NCBI GenBank assembly: GCA_023390675.1 | Contig: JAEWCK010000201.1 | Location: 1 to 8,883, forward strand | Direction of reading: 5' to 3' | DNA length: 8,883 nt | From: Pseudomonadota bacterium | GTDB taxonomy: Bacteria > Pseudomonadota > Alphaproteobacteria > Sphingomonadales > Sphingomonadaceae | Part shown: positions 1 to 7,258 of the stretch, one piece after another | Numbering within the stretch: the stretch's first letter is position 1 | How the letters are laid out: every line of letters starts with the position of its first letter | Translations under genes and position numbers: made by a program | The notes under the pieces: model-generated | What the model saw: only the letters and a program-made list of their open reading frames with translations | Told to the model about the DNA's origin: nothing | The model's database searches: none

Positions 1-1072
1 CGAGGGTCAGCAGATTGCTGTTGGCGCGCGGCCCCTTGCCCGGCGACGCGGCGGCGATCCCGCGCGGATCGGTGAGCGCGAGCGTCAGGTTCGAGGTCGG
101 GTCGCCGATCGCGAACATCGGCTGGCCGGCATTGCCGGCAAGGTCCTCGCCCGCGGCCTGCATCGCGTTGATGTCGTCGGCGAAGGATTTCGCAAGCGTC
201 TCGAGCTGCGATTGCGCATTGGCGATCGCCGTCACGCCTTCGGCGAGCCCCGCCATCACGCCGCCGCTCGGCGAAAGCGCGCGCTTGCTACCGCCGATGA
301 ACGACGAGAAGGCGACCGAGGCGCCTTCGCCGTTGCGCGTCGCGCTGACCACGGCGGCGTTCACGCCCTCGACGAGCAGCGCGCCGCTCGGCCCGCCCGC
401 GCGCACCGTGGCGCGGCCGGTCGAATCGAGCTGGACCGAAATGTCTGTCAGGGCGCTCATCTGTTCGAGCACCTGGTCGCGCTGGTCGAGCAGCGCAGCG
501 GCGCTGCTCGTGCCGGGGGTGACATGCCCGAGCCCGAAATTGACGCGCGCCAGCGTCGTGGTGAGGCTGTTGAGCTGGCCCACCGTCGCGTCGCTGGTGG
601 CATCGAGGTCCGCGAGCGCCGCGGCGAGCGCGTCGCCGGTGGACTTGAATGCCGAAGCTGCGCCCGAGGCGGCCTCGAGCACCGCCTGACGAGGGCCGAG
701 CGCGGAAGGGTCGGCCGCGGCGGTCTTCACCGAAGTGAAGAAGCTGGTGATCTGGTCGGCGAGCTTGTTGCCGGTAAGCGCGTTCTGAATCCGGTCGAGC
801 CACGTCGCGGCGGCGTCGCTGCGCGCAAGGTCGGATGTCGCGAGGCGCACCTGGCCGGCGTGATAGACGTCGGTCTGGCGCACCACGCCGTCGATCGTGA
901 CGCCCATGCCGTTGACGTTGGTCGTCCCCGCGGTCGTCGCCACTTCGCGGACGGTCGACGTGCGCCGGACATAGCCGGCGGTCCCCGCATTCGCGATATT
1001 CTCGGACGTGGTGGTGAGCGCAGTCTGATAGGCGCGCAGCCCCGACGCGGCGATCGAGAGCATGTCGCTCAT
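1..1072 (-). CDS. flgK: Flagellar hook-filament junction protein FlgK (HAP1), C-terminus cut off by window edge
   Basis: FlgK is exported through the flagellar type III apparatus and sits at the hook tip, where it joins hook to filament. The frame is open from an ATG at 1072 to the left edge, giving 357 codons with no stop. Residues 24-35 (SENIANAGTAGY) followed by VRR are the N-terminal rod/hook/HAP signature in its FlgK form. The segment LLDQRDQVLEQMSAL, around residues 194-208, is the typical FlgK core motif. The last visible residues (NSNLLTL) fit the start of the conserved C-terminal part, so roughly 80-130 residues are probably missing. The ATG overlaps the flgJ stop as ATGA, which supports translational coupling. 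An ATG three codons further in is possible but breaks this coupling. flgL would be expected next, beyond the edge. Confidence 0.95.
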   Translation of the reverse strand, partial: MSDMLSIAASGLRAYQTALTTTSENIANAGTAGYVRRTSTVREVATTAGTTNVNGMGVTIDGVVRQTDVYHAGQVRLATSDLARSDAAATWLDRIQNALTGNKLADQITSFFTSVKTAAADPSALGPRQAVLEAASGAASAFKSTGDALAAALADLDATSDATVGQLNSLTTTLARVNFGLGHVTPGTSSAAALLDQRDQVLEQMSALTDISVQLDSTGRATVRAGGPSGALLVEGVNAAVVSATRNGEGASVAFSSFIGGSKRALSPSGGVMAGLAEGVTAIANAQSQLETLAKSFADDINAMQAAGEDLAGNAGQPMFAIGDPTSNLTLALTDPRGIAAASPGKGPRANSNLLTL

Positions 1073-1413
1073 GACGCGCTCCCGTCAGCCGGCGTCGCGC
1101 CGGAGACGTTGTCGTCGAGCCTGGCGTTCTTGCCGAGGAACTCGGTCATCGCCTTGCCGATGCCGATCGGCGCGTGCGCGGCCATCGCCTGGGCGAACTG
1201 CTGGTCCTGCATGTCGCGGAACTGCTCGCTCGCCTTGTTGTCGAACAGCCCGTCGCCGAGCTTCGCCTGCCGCATCGACTTGAGCATCATGCCGATGAAG
1301 ATCGATTCGAAGCGCTGCCCCGCGGCGTCGAGATTCTCCTTCGACGCGAGGCGCGACGTGTCCGCGGACACGCCGGCGGGGCTGCTGCCGAGCGGGCCGG
1401 TGACTCCGGTCAC
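1069..1413 (-). CDS. flgJ: Short FlgJ: rod-binding domain only
   Basis: This 114-residue protein corresponds to the N-terminal rod-binding half of FlgJ, a scaffold for rod assembly in the periplasm. Residues about 30-95 carry the family pattern: AGQRFESIFIGMMLKSMR, then GDGLF, then EQFRDMQDQQFAQAM and GIGKAM. The peptidoglycan-hydrolase domain of enterobacterial FlgJ (about 310 residues) is absent. That is common in alphaproteobacteria, where a separate lytic transglycosylase opens the wall, for example SltF in Rhodobacter sphaeroides. The start is a GTG overlapping the flgI stop as GTGA, and the gene ends in an ATGA overlap with flgK. Both junctions suggest translational coupling. No signal peptide is visible, as expected for export through the flagellar apparatus. 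Confidence 0.92.
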   Translation of the reverse strand: MTGVTGPLGSSPAGVSADTSRLASKENLDAAGQRFESIFIGMMLKSMRQAKLGDGLFDNKASEQFRDMQDQQFAQAMAAHAPIGIGKAMTEFLGKNARLDDNVSGATPADGSAS

Positions 1414-2504
1414 AGGATGATCAGCTCGGCCTTGAGCGCGCCGGCTTCCTTCAGCGCCTCGAGGATCGCGACCAGGTCCGCGGGCGACGCGCCGATCGCA
1501 TTCACCGCCTTCACCACGTCGGCCAGCTTGGGGCCGGGCTCCATGATGAACATCGGATGCTTCTCCTCCTCGACGCCGACGGTCGAGTGCTGCTCGGTGC
1601 GGGTCTCGCCCTTGCTGAACGGCGCGGGCTGGCTGGTCTGCTGCGCTTCATCAATACGAACGGTCAGTTTACCATGTGTTACCGCGGCGGGGCTGACGCG
1701 GACCGCCGAGTTGATCACCACGGTGCCGGTGCGCGCGTTGACGATCACGCGCGCGGGGGCCTCGGCGGCCTCGATCGTGAGGTTCTCGATCTCGCTCATC
1801 ATCTCGGCGCGCACGTCGGCGCCCGCAGGCGCCTGGATCGCGATCGACACGCCATCGATCGCGCGCGCGCGGCCCGCGCCGAAGCGGAAGTTGACGGCGT
1901 CCTGGATGCGCTGCGCGGTGGTGAAGTCGGCGCGCGCGAGATTGAAGGTCAGGAACGGCGAGCGATCGAAACCGGTGTCGACGCTGCGCTCGACCGTCGC
2001 GCCTTCGGGAATCCGGCCCGACGAGGGGATGTTGACCACTACCGACGATCCGTCCTTGCCCTCGGCGCCGAGCCCGCTGACCGCGAGATTGCCCTGCGCC
2101 ATCGCATAGATCTGGCCGTCGGCGCCCTGGAGCGGGGTCAGGATCAGCGTGCCGCCGCGCAAGGACTTGGCCTTGCCCATCGACGAGACCGTGATGTCGA
2201 GCTTCTGTCCGGGCTTGGCGAAAGGCGGCAGCTCGGCGGTGATCATCACCACCGCGGCGTTCTTGAGCCCCGGCGCGACGCCTGCGGGCAGCTGAAAGCC
2301 GAAGCGCGAGGTCACGCCCTTCATCGACTGAACGGTATATTCGAGATTGTCGTCGCCGGTGCCGGGCAGGCCGACGACCACGCCATAGCCGGTCAGCTGG
2401 TTGGTGCGGATGCCTTGGAAGCCGCCCAGATCCTTGACGCGCTGCGCGCTCGCCGGGCTGGCGGCGAGGCAGGCGATCAGGAGCGCGAGAAAGTAACGGA
2501 TCAT
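1410..2504 (-). CDS. flgI: Flagellar P-ring protein FlgI precursor
   Basis: FlgI forms the P ring around the rod in the peptidoglycan layer. The 364-residue product has the usual family length. Residues 1-20 are a Sec signal peptide with likely cleavage after SPASA. The mature protein begins QRVKDLGGFQGIRTNQLTGY, and GVVVGLPGTGDD follows, both hallmarks of FlgI. The C-terminus (VKAVNAIGASPADLVAILEALKEAGALKAELIIL in outline) is also diagnostic. The ATG lies 14 bases after the flgH stop, with GGAG seven bases upstream. The last bases overlap the flgJ GTG. Codons around 1645-1675 (GTA, ACA, CAT, GGT, AAA, GTT, CGT, ATT) are unlike the GC-ending codons used elsewhere; see findings. P-ring assembly normally needs the chaperone FlgA, which is not in this window. 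Confidence 0.97.
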   Translation of the reverse strand: MIRYFLALLIACLAASPASAQRVKDLGGFQGIRTNQLTGYGVVVGLPGTGDDNLEYTVQSMKGVTSRFGFQLPAGVAPGLKNAAVVMITAELPPFAKPGQKLDITVSSMGKAKSLRGGTLILTPLQGADGQIYAMAQGNLAVSGLGAEGKDGSSVVVNIPSSGRIPEGATVERSVDTGFDRSPFLTFNLARADFTTAQRIQDAVNFRFGAGRARAIDGVSIAIQAPAGADVRAEMMSEIENLTIEAAEAPARVIVNARTGTVVINSAVRVSPAAVTHGKLTVRIDEAQQTSQPAPFSKGETRTEQHSTVGVEEEKHPMFIMEPGPKLADVVKAVNAIGASPADLVAILEALKEAGALKAELIIL

Positions 2505-2518
2505 GGGGAGGCTCCGCC

Positions 2519-3214
2519 TTAGAAGGGGCTGATGATCTGGAAGAAGCGGCTGAGCCAGCCTTGGCGGCTGGCGCGGGCGACATCGCCCTTGCCGGTATAG
2601 GCGATGCGGGCGTCGGCGACGCGGGTCGACGGCACGCGGTTGTCCGCAGTGATGTCGGCGGTGCGCACGATACCCTTGATCTGGATGAACTCGTCGCCGC
2701 GATTGAGCGTGACGCGCTTCTGGCCCTGCACGAGCATCGTGCCGTTGGGATAGACCGCCGCCACGGTGACGCTGATCTCGCCCGACAGCGCGTTCGACTG
2801 GTCGGCCGCGCCGGTGCCGGAGAAATTGCGGTTGCCGCCGAGCTTGAGATTGCCCGGATCGATCGCGAGCGGACCCGCGGTCGGCGGCGCGATGCCAAAG
2901 CCGCCGCCCGAATCGAGCTTCGAGCTCGCGGACTTGGACGCGCTGGTGCGCTCGACCAGCACGATCGTCAGCGGATCGCCGATCCGGCGCGCGCGCTGCC
3001 CTTCGTAGAGCGCGGCATAGCCGTCGGCCGGCTGGAAGATGCTGCCGTTCGCGGGCGCGGGTACGGCCGGTGCGGCGCTCGGAAGCGTGACGGAGAAATC
3101 CTCCTTGTGCTTCTTCTTGCCGATGCCGAGGAACTGCGCGTGCGCGGGCGGCGCGGCGAGCGCGAGCCCGGCGACGATCAGCGAGCCGGTGGCGAGGCCT
3201 GCGAGGAACTTCAC
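2519..3214 (-). CDS. flgH: Flagellar L-ring protein FlgH precursor (no lipobox cysteine)
   Basis: FlgH forms the L ring in the outer membrane. I start it at GTG 3214 (231 aa) rather than ATG 3244, because GAGGG lies seven bases before the GTG and the signal peptide then begins at once (MKFLAGLATG). The ATG has no Shine-Dalgarno and would overlap flgG by 20 bases. Family hallmarks include LYEGQRARRIGDPLTIVLVE and the C-terminal IKGIVRTADIT, NRVPSTRVADARIAYTGKG and GWLSRFF..SPF. Most known FlgH proteins are lipoproteins with an L-x-G-C lipobox. This one contains no cysteine at all, and its signal sequence ends APPAHA-Q, a normal signal peptidase I site after residue 26. A KKKHK cluster follows shortly after. 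The stop is TAA, 14 bases before flgI. Confidence 0.95.
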   Translation of the reverse strand: MKFLAGLATGSLIVAGLALAAPPAHAQFLGIGKKKHKEDFSVTLPSAAPAVPAPANGSIFQPADGYAALYEGQRARRIGDPLTIVLVERTSASKSASSKLDSGGGFGIAPPTAGPLAIDPGNLKLGGNRNFSGTGAADQSNALSGEISVTVAAVYPNGTMLVQGQKRVTLNRGDEFIQIKGIVRTADITADNRVPSTRVADARIAYTGKGDVARASRQGWLSRFFQIISPF

Positions 3215-3221
3215 GAGCGCG

Positions 3222-3226
3222 CCCTC
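3222..3226 (-). promoter_or_regulatory. Ribosome binding site deciding the flgH start
   Basis: The sequence GAGGG on the minus strand overlaps the flgG stop codon (TGA) and ends seven bases before GTG 3214. It supports the GTG start of flgH over the upstream ATG at 3244, which has no purine-rich leader. It also ties flgH initiation to ribosomes finishing flgG. Confidence 0.7.
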
Positions 3227-4013
3227 AGATGTTCTGGTTGACATATTTGAGCATCTCGTCGGTCGCCGAGATCATCTTGGAGTTGACCTCATAGGCGCGC
3301 TGGGTCTCGATCATGTCGACGAGCTCCTCGACGACGTTGACGTTCGATCCCTCGAGCATGCCCTGACGGATCTTGCCACGCCCGTCCTCGCCGGCGACGC
3401 CGAGGCTCGCCGCGCCGCTCGCCGGCGTCTCGATCAGATAATTGTCGCCGGTGGCCTGCAGCCCTGCGGCATTGGGGAAGTTGGCGACCTGGATCTGGCC
3501 GAGCTGGGTCAGGTCGGTCTGGCCCTGAATCTGCGCCGAGACGGTGCCGTCGGTGCCGATCGTCAGCGACGTCACGTTCTCGGGAATCGTGATGCCGGGC
3601 ATCACCTGATAGCCTTCGGACGTGATCAGCTGACCCTCGGGCGAGCGTGAGAAATTGCCGGCGCGCGTATAGCCGAGCACGCCGCCCGGCATCTGCACCT
3701 GGAAATAGCCGTTGCCGTCCAGCGCCATGTCCAGCCCGTTGCCCGTGGTCTGGAGCGAGCCCTGCGTCTCGATCCGCTCGGTGCCCTGGATGCGCACGCC
3801 GGTGCCGAGGTTAAGGCCAGTCGCGTATTTGGTCTCAGCGGTCGAGGCGGCGCCGGGCGCAGTCACGACCTGATAGGCGAGCGTCTGGAACGACGCGCGG
3901 TCGCGCTTGAACGCCGTGGTGTTCACGTTGGCGAGATTGTTCGAAATCACCCGCATCCGCGCATCTTGGGCATCGAGCCCGGTGCGCGCGACGTGCATTG
4001 CCGACGAACCCAT
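3225..4013 (-). CDS. flgG: Flagellar distal rod protein FlgG
   Basis: FlgG builds the distal rod, the drive shaft passing through the P and L rings. The 262-residue length is standard. The N-terminus MGSSAMHVARTGLDAQDARM and SNNLANVNTTAFKRDRASFQ (about residues 29-48) are typical of FlgG. GNGYFQVQMPGG and YTRAGNFSRSPEGQLITSEG form the central conserved segment. The C-terminus EGSNVNVVEELVDMIETQRAYEVNSKMI is the FlgG/FlgE-type terminal helix. The family usually has TTGFKR where this protein has TTAFKR, a small change. AAGGGAG, overlapping the flgF stop, is a good ribosome binding site, and the gap from flgF is 12 bases. No signal peptide is visible, consistent with flagellar type III export. 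Confidence 0.97.
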   Translation of the reverse strand: MGSSAMHVARTGLDAQDARMRVISNNLANVNTTAFKRDRASFQTLAYQVVTAPGAASTAETKYATGLNLGTGVRIQGTERIETQGSLQTTGNGLDMALDGNGYFQVQMPGGVLGYTRAGNFSRSPEGQLITSEGYQVMPGITIPENVTSLTIGTDGTVSAQIQGQTDLTQLGQIQVANFPNAAGLQATGDNYLIETPASGAASLGVAGEDGRGKIRQGMLEGSNVNVVEELVDMIETQRAYEVNSKMISATDEMLKYVNQNI

Positions 4014-4025
4014 AGTCTTGCTCCC

Positions 4026-4769
4026 TTAAGAGGGCATCCGCATCAGCGATGCGGTGCTCTCGTCCATGTTCTTGGCTTCCTTGAGCAGGTTGGCCTGTAC
4101 TTCGTAGCTGCGCTGGTTCTCGATCATGTCGACCAGCGCCTGGGTCAGGTTGACGTTCGATTGCTCGAGCGAGCCCGACTGAACCTTGGCGTCGAGATCG
4201 GCCGGCAACACGCCGCCGCCATTGACATGGAGCAGATTGTCGAGGCCCTTGACCGTCTTTGACCCTTGCGTGCTCACCAGCTTCAATCGATCGATGATCT
4301 GGGGCTGGCTGGGATCGCCGCCGCGCGGCACGATCGAGAGCGTGCCGTCCTCTGAGATCATGATCTTGTCGGCGGGCGGCACGGTGATGGGGCCCCCCGA
4401 CCCCATCACCGGGAAACCGTCGCCGGTTTCCAACACGCCCGAGGGCGCGACGTTCAGGTCGCCACGCCTCGTATAGGCTTCGGTGCCGTCCGTCGCCTGG
4501 ACCGCGATCCAGGAGTCGGTGGTCACCGCAACATCGAGCGGCCGCGCGGTCTGGAAGATCGCGCCCGCGCGCCGGTCGAAATCGTTGACTTCCTCGGCCG
4601 CCATCTCGCGCGCGTTGAGGCCGGGGCCCTGGAGCACCATCCGGTCGAAGCTGACCCGGTCGGCGCGATAGCCGACGGTCGACGCGTTCGCGATGTTGTT
4701 CGCGATCGTCGCCTGCGCCGACATCTGGCTGCGCAGTCCCGAAAGCGCGGTGTAGACGAGCCGGTCCAT
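4026..4769 (-). CDS. flgF: Flagellar proximal rod protein FlgF
   Basis: FlgF is a rod protein next to FlgG. The 247-residue product starts MDRLVYTALSGLRSQM and carries ANNIANASTVGYRADRVSF at about residues 23-41, the rod/hook signature in its FlgF form. AYTRRGDLNVAPSGVLETGDGFPVMG is the middle conserved segment. GSLEQSNVNLTQALVDMIENQRSYEVQ is the C-terminal helix. FlgF and FlgG are close paralogues. The FlgF call rests on the MDRL-type start, the shorter length and the position before flgG. The leader has AGGGAAG upstream of the ATG, 26 bases after the flgE stop. An 11-bp perfect inverted repeat lies inside the coding sequence at 4382-4411; see findings. Confidence 0.95.
   Translation of the reverse strand: MDRLVYTALSGLRSQMSAQATIANNIANASTVGYRADRVSFDRMVLQGPGLNAREMAAEEVNDFDRRAGAIFQTARPLDVAVTTDSWIAVQATDGTEAYTRRGDLNVAPSGVLETGDGFPVMGSGGPITVPPADKIMISEDGTLSIVPRGGDPSQPQIIDRLKLVSTQGSKTVKGLDNLLHVNGGGVLPADLDAKVQSGSLEQSNVNLTQALVDMIENQRSYEVQANLLKEAKNMDESTASLMRMPS
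4382..4411 (-). repeat. 11-bp perfect inverted repeat inside flgF
   Basis: CGGTGATGGGG (4382-4392) and CCCCATCACCG (4401-4411) are exact reverse complements around an 8-base centre. The flgF mRNA could form a strong GC-rich hairpin here. No T-run follows on the transcribed strand, so it does not look like an intrinsic terminator. The bases encode the conserved segment PVMGSGGPIT, so protein constraint may account for much of the symmetry. Confidence 0.6.
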
Positions 4770-4795
4770 GGCCTAAACTTCCCTAAGCTTCGCGA

Positions 4796-6103
4796 TCAGG
4801 TGCGGATGTTGAAGATGGTCTGGGACATCTGGCTGGCGGTATCGAGCGCCTTGGCGTTCGCCTGGAAGTTGCGCTGCGCCGCGATCAGCGCCACCAGTTC
4901 CTCGGTGATGTCGACGTTCGACCGCTCGATCGATCCCGACATCAGCCCGCCGAACCCGTTGGTGCCCGGCTCGCCCAGACGCGCGTCGCCCGAGAAGCCG
5001 CTGGCGGCCCAGGTCGAGTTGCCGAGCTGGCGAAGCCCCGCATTGTTCGAGAAGCTCGCCAGCACGACCTTGCCCAGCGCCTGCGTGTCGCCGTTCGAGA
5101 AGCTGGCGTTGACGGTGCCGTCGTCGGCGATCGTCACGCCCTCGATCTGCCCGACCGGCGAGCCGTCCTGCGTGGTCGAATTGAGGCTGAACGGCGAGCT
5201 CACCTGCGTGGTGCCGTTGGTCAGGTCGAGCTTGAGCACCTGCTCCTGCGTCGCGCCGGGGGCGAGGAAGCCCATGAAGGTGACCGCCGTCGACGGCTCG
5301 GAAAGCTTGCCGGTGCCGTCGAAGGTCAGCTCGATCTGCTTCATCGTGTCGGGATCGTCGCCCGCATTGAGCTGCTGGTCGCCGACGAACGAATAGACCT
5401 TCCACTTGCTGGTCGCGTCGTCGGCGGTCGGCTTGGTCTCGCGGACGAAATAGTTGGTCAGGGTCAGCGCGTTGCCGTTGGCGTCGTAGATCGTCGTCTG
5501 GGCCGACTGGTTGTAGGTGCCCGGATCGAAGCGGTCGAAGGCATAGTCCTCGTCGTCGAAGCGCGCGGCGTCGGCCGGGATCGGCGAGCCGGCGTTGAGG
5601 TTGAGGCTCATCTTGACGTTCTCGGTCTCCTCGGGCGTGCCGCTGGTTTGCGGCAGGCGCAAGCTGACGGTCGAGGAAAGGCCGGTCGCGACCACCGCGC
5701 CCGAGCCGTCGACCGGATAGACCTGCAGCTTGTTGCCCTGCGCGTCGGTCACGTAGCGGTCGGCATTGACCTGGAAGCTGCCGTTGCGCGTATAGGAGAC
5801 GCCGTTGCCGCTCTTCTCGTCGCCCTTGACGATGAAGAAGCCGTCGCCCGAGATCGCGACGTCAAGCGCCGACGAGCTCTGGGTGAAGCCGCCCTGGCCG
5901 AACTGCTGGCGGACCGCCTTCACCACCGCGCCCGAGCCGACCATCTGGGTCGGGTTCGAATTGGCGGTCGACGCGATCACGTCGGCGAACTGGGTCTGGC
6001 TCTTCTTGAAGCCGTTGGTCTGCACGTTCGCGAGATTGTGCGAGATCGTCGACATGTCGGTCTGCGCGGCCTGGAGGCCCGAAAGCGAAGTGAAGAAGGA
6101 CAT
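4796..6103 (-). CDS. flgE: Flagellar hook protein FlgE
   Basis: FlgE polymerises into the hook, the universal joint between rod and filament. The 435-residue product starts MSFFTSLSGLQAAQTDM, with SHNLANVQTNGFKKSQTQF at about residues 21-39. ALDVAISGDGFFIV and YTRNGSFQVNADRYVTDAQG mark the FlgE/F/G core. A variable central domain follows (about residues 130-330). The C-terminus is SGSIERSNVDITEELVALIAAQRNFQANAKAL and ends FNIRT. AAGGAG lies nine bases before the ATG, the strongest Shine-Dalgarno in the cluster, which fits a protein needed in many copies. The 30-base gap from flgD is the largest in the operon, but I see no sigma-54-like or sigma-70-like promoter in it. Confidence 0.97.
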   Translation of the reverse strand: MSFFTSLSGLQAAQTDMSTISHNLANVQTNGFKKSQTQFADVIASTANSNPTQMVGSGAVVKAVRQQFGQGGFTQSSSALDVAISGDGFFIVKGDEKSGNGVSYTRNGSFQVNADRYVTDAQGNKLQVYPVDGSGAVVATGLSSTVSLRLPQTSGTPEETENVKMSLNLNAGSPIPADAARFDDEDYAFDRFDPGTYNQSAQTTIYDANGNALTLTNYFVRETKPTADDATSKWKVYSFVGDQQLNAGDDPDTMKQIELTFDGTGKLSEPSTAVTFMGFLAPGATQEQVLKLDLTNGTTQVSSPFSLNSTTQDGSPVGQIEGVTIADDGTVNASFSNGDTQALGKVVLASFSNNAGLRQLGNSTWAASGFSGDARLGEPGTNGFGGLMSGSIERSNVDITEELVALIAAQRNFQANAKALDTASQMSQTIFNIRT

Positions 6104-6112
6104 TTCAGACTA

Positions 6113-6118
6113 CTCCTT
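6113..6118 (-). promoter_or_regulatory. Strong ribosome binding site of flgE
   Basis: AAGGAG on the minus strand, nine bases before the flgE ATG, is close to the full anti-16S complement. It lies in the 30-base flgD-flgE gap. Neighbouring genes have weaker or overlapping sites. Confidence 0.7.
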
Positions 6119-6133
6119 GGAAAAGCTGGAAGA

Positions 6134-6844
6134 TCAGCCGACTTGCCAGACGGCGGAGAGAGGAACCTGGCCGATGCCGGGAAGCGTGAGGACGGGCGCG
6201 CCATCCGCGCCCATCGAGACGGTGGAGACGGGCGCCCAGACGAGCGGAGCGGCCTTGACCATGCCCTTGCCGTTGCTCGCGGTGACCTTGACCGTGAACG
6301 GGCCGTCGCCGGCGGGATCGCCGCTGTCGGTGGTGCCGTCCCAGTCCCAGGCGACGGCGCCCTTGTCCTGCGCGCCCATGTCGATCGTGCGGAGCGTCTC
6401 GCCCTTCGAATTGCTGATGGTCACGGCAACGTTGGTGGCGTCGTCGTCGAGATTGACCGCGCCGGCGAGCCCGCCCGAGGTGCGGGGGAACGCGCTCGAT
6501 CCCTCGACCAGCACGGTCTTGCCGACATAGCCGAGCGCGTCGCCGAGCGACGTGCCGCCCAGCTTGTCGGCGATGGCCTTCAATGTCGTATTCATCTCGG
6601 TGATGCCCGAGAGCGACGAGAATTGCGCCATCTGCGCCACCATCTGGGTGTTGTCGACCGGCGAGAACGGATCCTGGTTCTTGAGCTGCGCGGTCATCAG
6701 CGCGAGGAAGTCCGACTGGTTCATGTCGGTCTTGCCGAGCCTGGACGTGTCGGTGTTGTTGAGCGTCCCGCCGGTGCCGCTCGTCGTCGAGCCGCCGTAG
6801 CGCGGGACGTTCAGATTGGTCATCGTGTCGTCGAAACTGCTCAT
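6134..6844 (-). CDS. flgD: Flagellar hook-capping / hook assembly protein FlgD
   Basis: FlgD forms the temporary cap under which hook subunits polymerise, and it is later replaced by FlgK. The 236-residue protein has a low-complexity Ser/Thr/Gly N-terminus (residues 1-38). Next comes the diagnostic segment at about residues 44-85: QSDFLALMTAQLKNQDPF, SPVDNTQMVAQMAQFSSL and SGITEMN. Residues 105-115 (GYVGKTVLVEG) begin the C-terminal half. GAVAWDWDGTTDSGDPAGDGPF (about 162-183) matches the W-x-W-D-G pattern of the FlgD Ig-like domain. The ATG follows the flgC stop after two bases, so the two are probably translationally coupled. No signal peptide is seen, as expected. Confidence 0.96.
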   Translation of the reverse strand: MSSFDDTMTNLNVPRYGGSTTSGTGGTLNNTDTSRLGKTDMNQSDFLALMTAQLKNQDPFSPVDNTQMVAQMAQFSSLSGITEMNTTLKAIADKLGGTSLGDALGYVGKTVLVEGSSAFPRTSGGLAGAVNLDDDATNVAVTISNSKGETLRTIDMGAQDKGAVAWDWDGTTDSGDPAGDGPFTVKVTASNGKGMVKAAPLVWAPVSTVSMGADGAPVLTLPGIGQVPLSAVWQVG

Positions 6845-6846
6845 GA

Positions 6847-7257
6847 TCAGCGGCCCAGCTTGAGGGTGTCGATGATCAGCGACTTGGCAGTCTGCATGAC
6901 CTCGACATTGTTCTGGTAGTTGCGGGCGGTCTCCATCATGTCGACCAGCTCGCGGGTTTCATCGACGGCCGACTCCCAGACATTGCCGTCCTTGTCGGCC
7001 ATCGGGTTGCCGGGATCGTAGCGCTTGGTCGGCTCGGCGCCGGCCTGCACGACCTGCTCGACATCGACCGTCGACATGCCGCTCGCCTCGTCGAAGGCGG
7101 TGCGGAACACCGGCTTGATCGTGCGGTAGGCGGCCTGCGCGCTCGACGCGACCGTGCCGACATTGGCGAGGTTCGAGGCGCTCGTGTTCATTCGCACGAG
7201 CTGCGCGCTCATCGCGCGCCCCGAGACCTGGAAGATCGAAAGCGGTTGGTCGCCCAT
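6847..7257 (-). CDS. flgC: Flagellar proximal rod protein FlgC
   Basis: FlgC is a proximal rod subunit. At 136 residues it has the normal family length. SGRAMSAQLVRMNTSASNLAN (about residues 12-32) is the N-terminal rod signature. In FlgC the usual TPGY is replaced by a divergent segment, here TVASSAQAAYRTIKPVF. YDPGNPMADKDGNVWES (about 80-96) and VDETRELVDMMETARNYQNNVEVMQTAK (about 98-125) are typical C-terminal FlgC motifs. The ATG is one base after the flgB stop, with GGGGAA just upstream. An alternative ATG at residue 16 would remove conserved sequence, so I keep the full start. Confidence 0.96.
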   Translation of the reverse strand: MGDQPLSIFQVSGRAMSAQLVRMNTSASNLANVGTVASSAQAAYRTIKPVFRTAFDEASGMSTVDVEQVVQAGAEPTKRYDPGNPMADKDGNVWESAVDETRELVDMMETARNYQNNVEVMQTAKSLIIDTLKLGR

Positions 7258-7258
7258 C

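Noticed and set aside
212..1420. Long plus-strand frame opposite flgK and flgJ (about 400 codons)
   Set aside because: Shadow of flgK/flgJ with an arginine-rich low-complexity translation and no recognisable motif.
2445..2504. Lipobox-like LIAC at residues 9-12 of FlgI
   Set aside because: The cysteine would leave only eight hydrophobic residues before it, too short for a lipoprotein signal. A standard signal peptidase I site (SPASA-Q) follows, and FlgI is not a lipoprotein.
1557..2522. Plus-strand frame opposite flgI
   Set aside because: Antisense shadow of flgI. Codon structure and motifs all belong to the minus strand.
3215..3244. ATG at 3244 as the flgH start
   Set aside because: No ribosome binding site, 20-base overlap with flgG, and ten residues placed ahead of an otherwise ideal signal peptide. 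GTG 3214 fits better.
6104..6133. Possible internal promoter or terminator in the flgD-flgE gap
   Set aside because: The 30 bases contain only a ribosome binding site. No GG-N10-GC pair, -35/-10 pair or hairpin with T-run is visible.
5648..6919. Long plus-strand open frame (about 420 codons) opposite flgE and flgD
   Set aside because: It lies antisense to two certain flagellar genes, its translation is Arg/Ala/Gly/Asp-rich without family motifs, and such frames are normal in DNA of this GC content.
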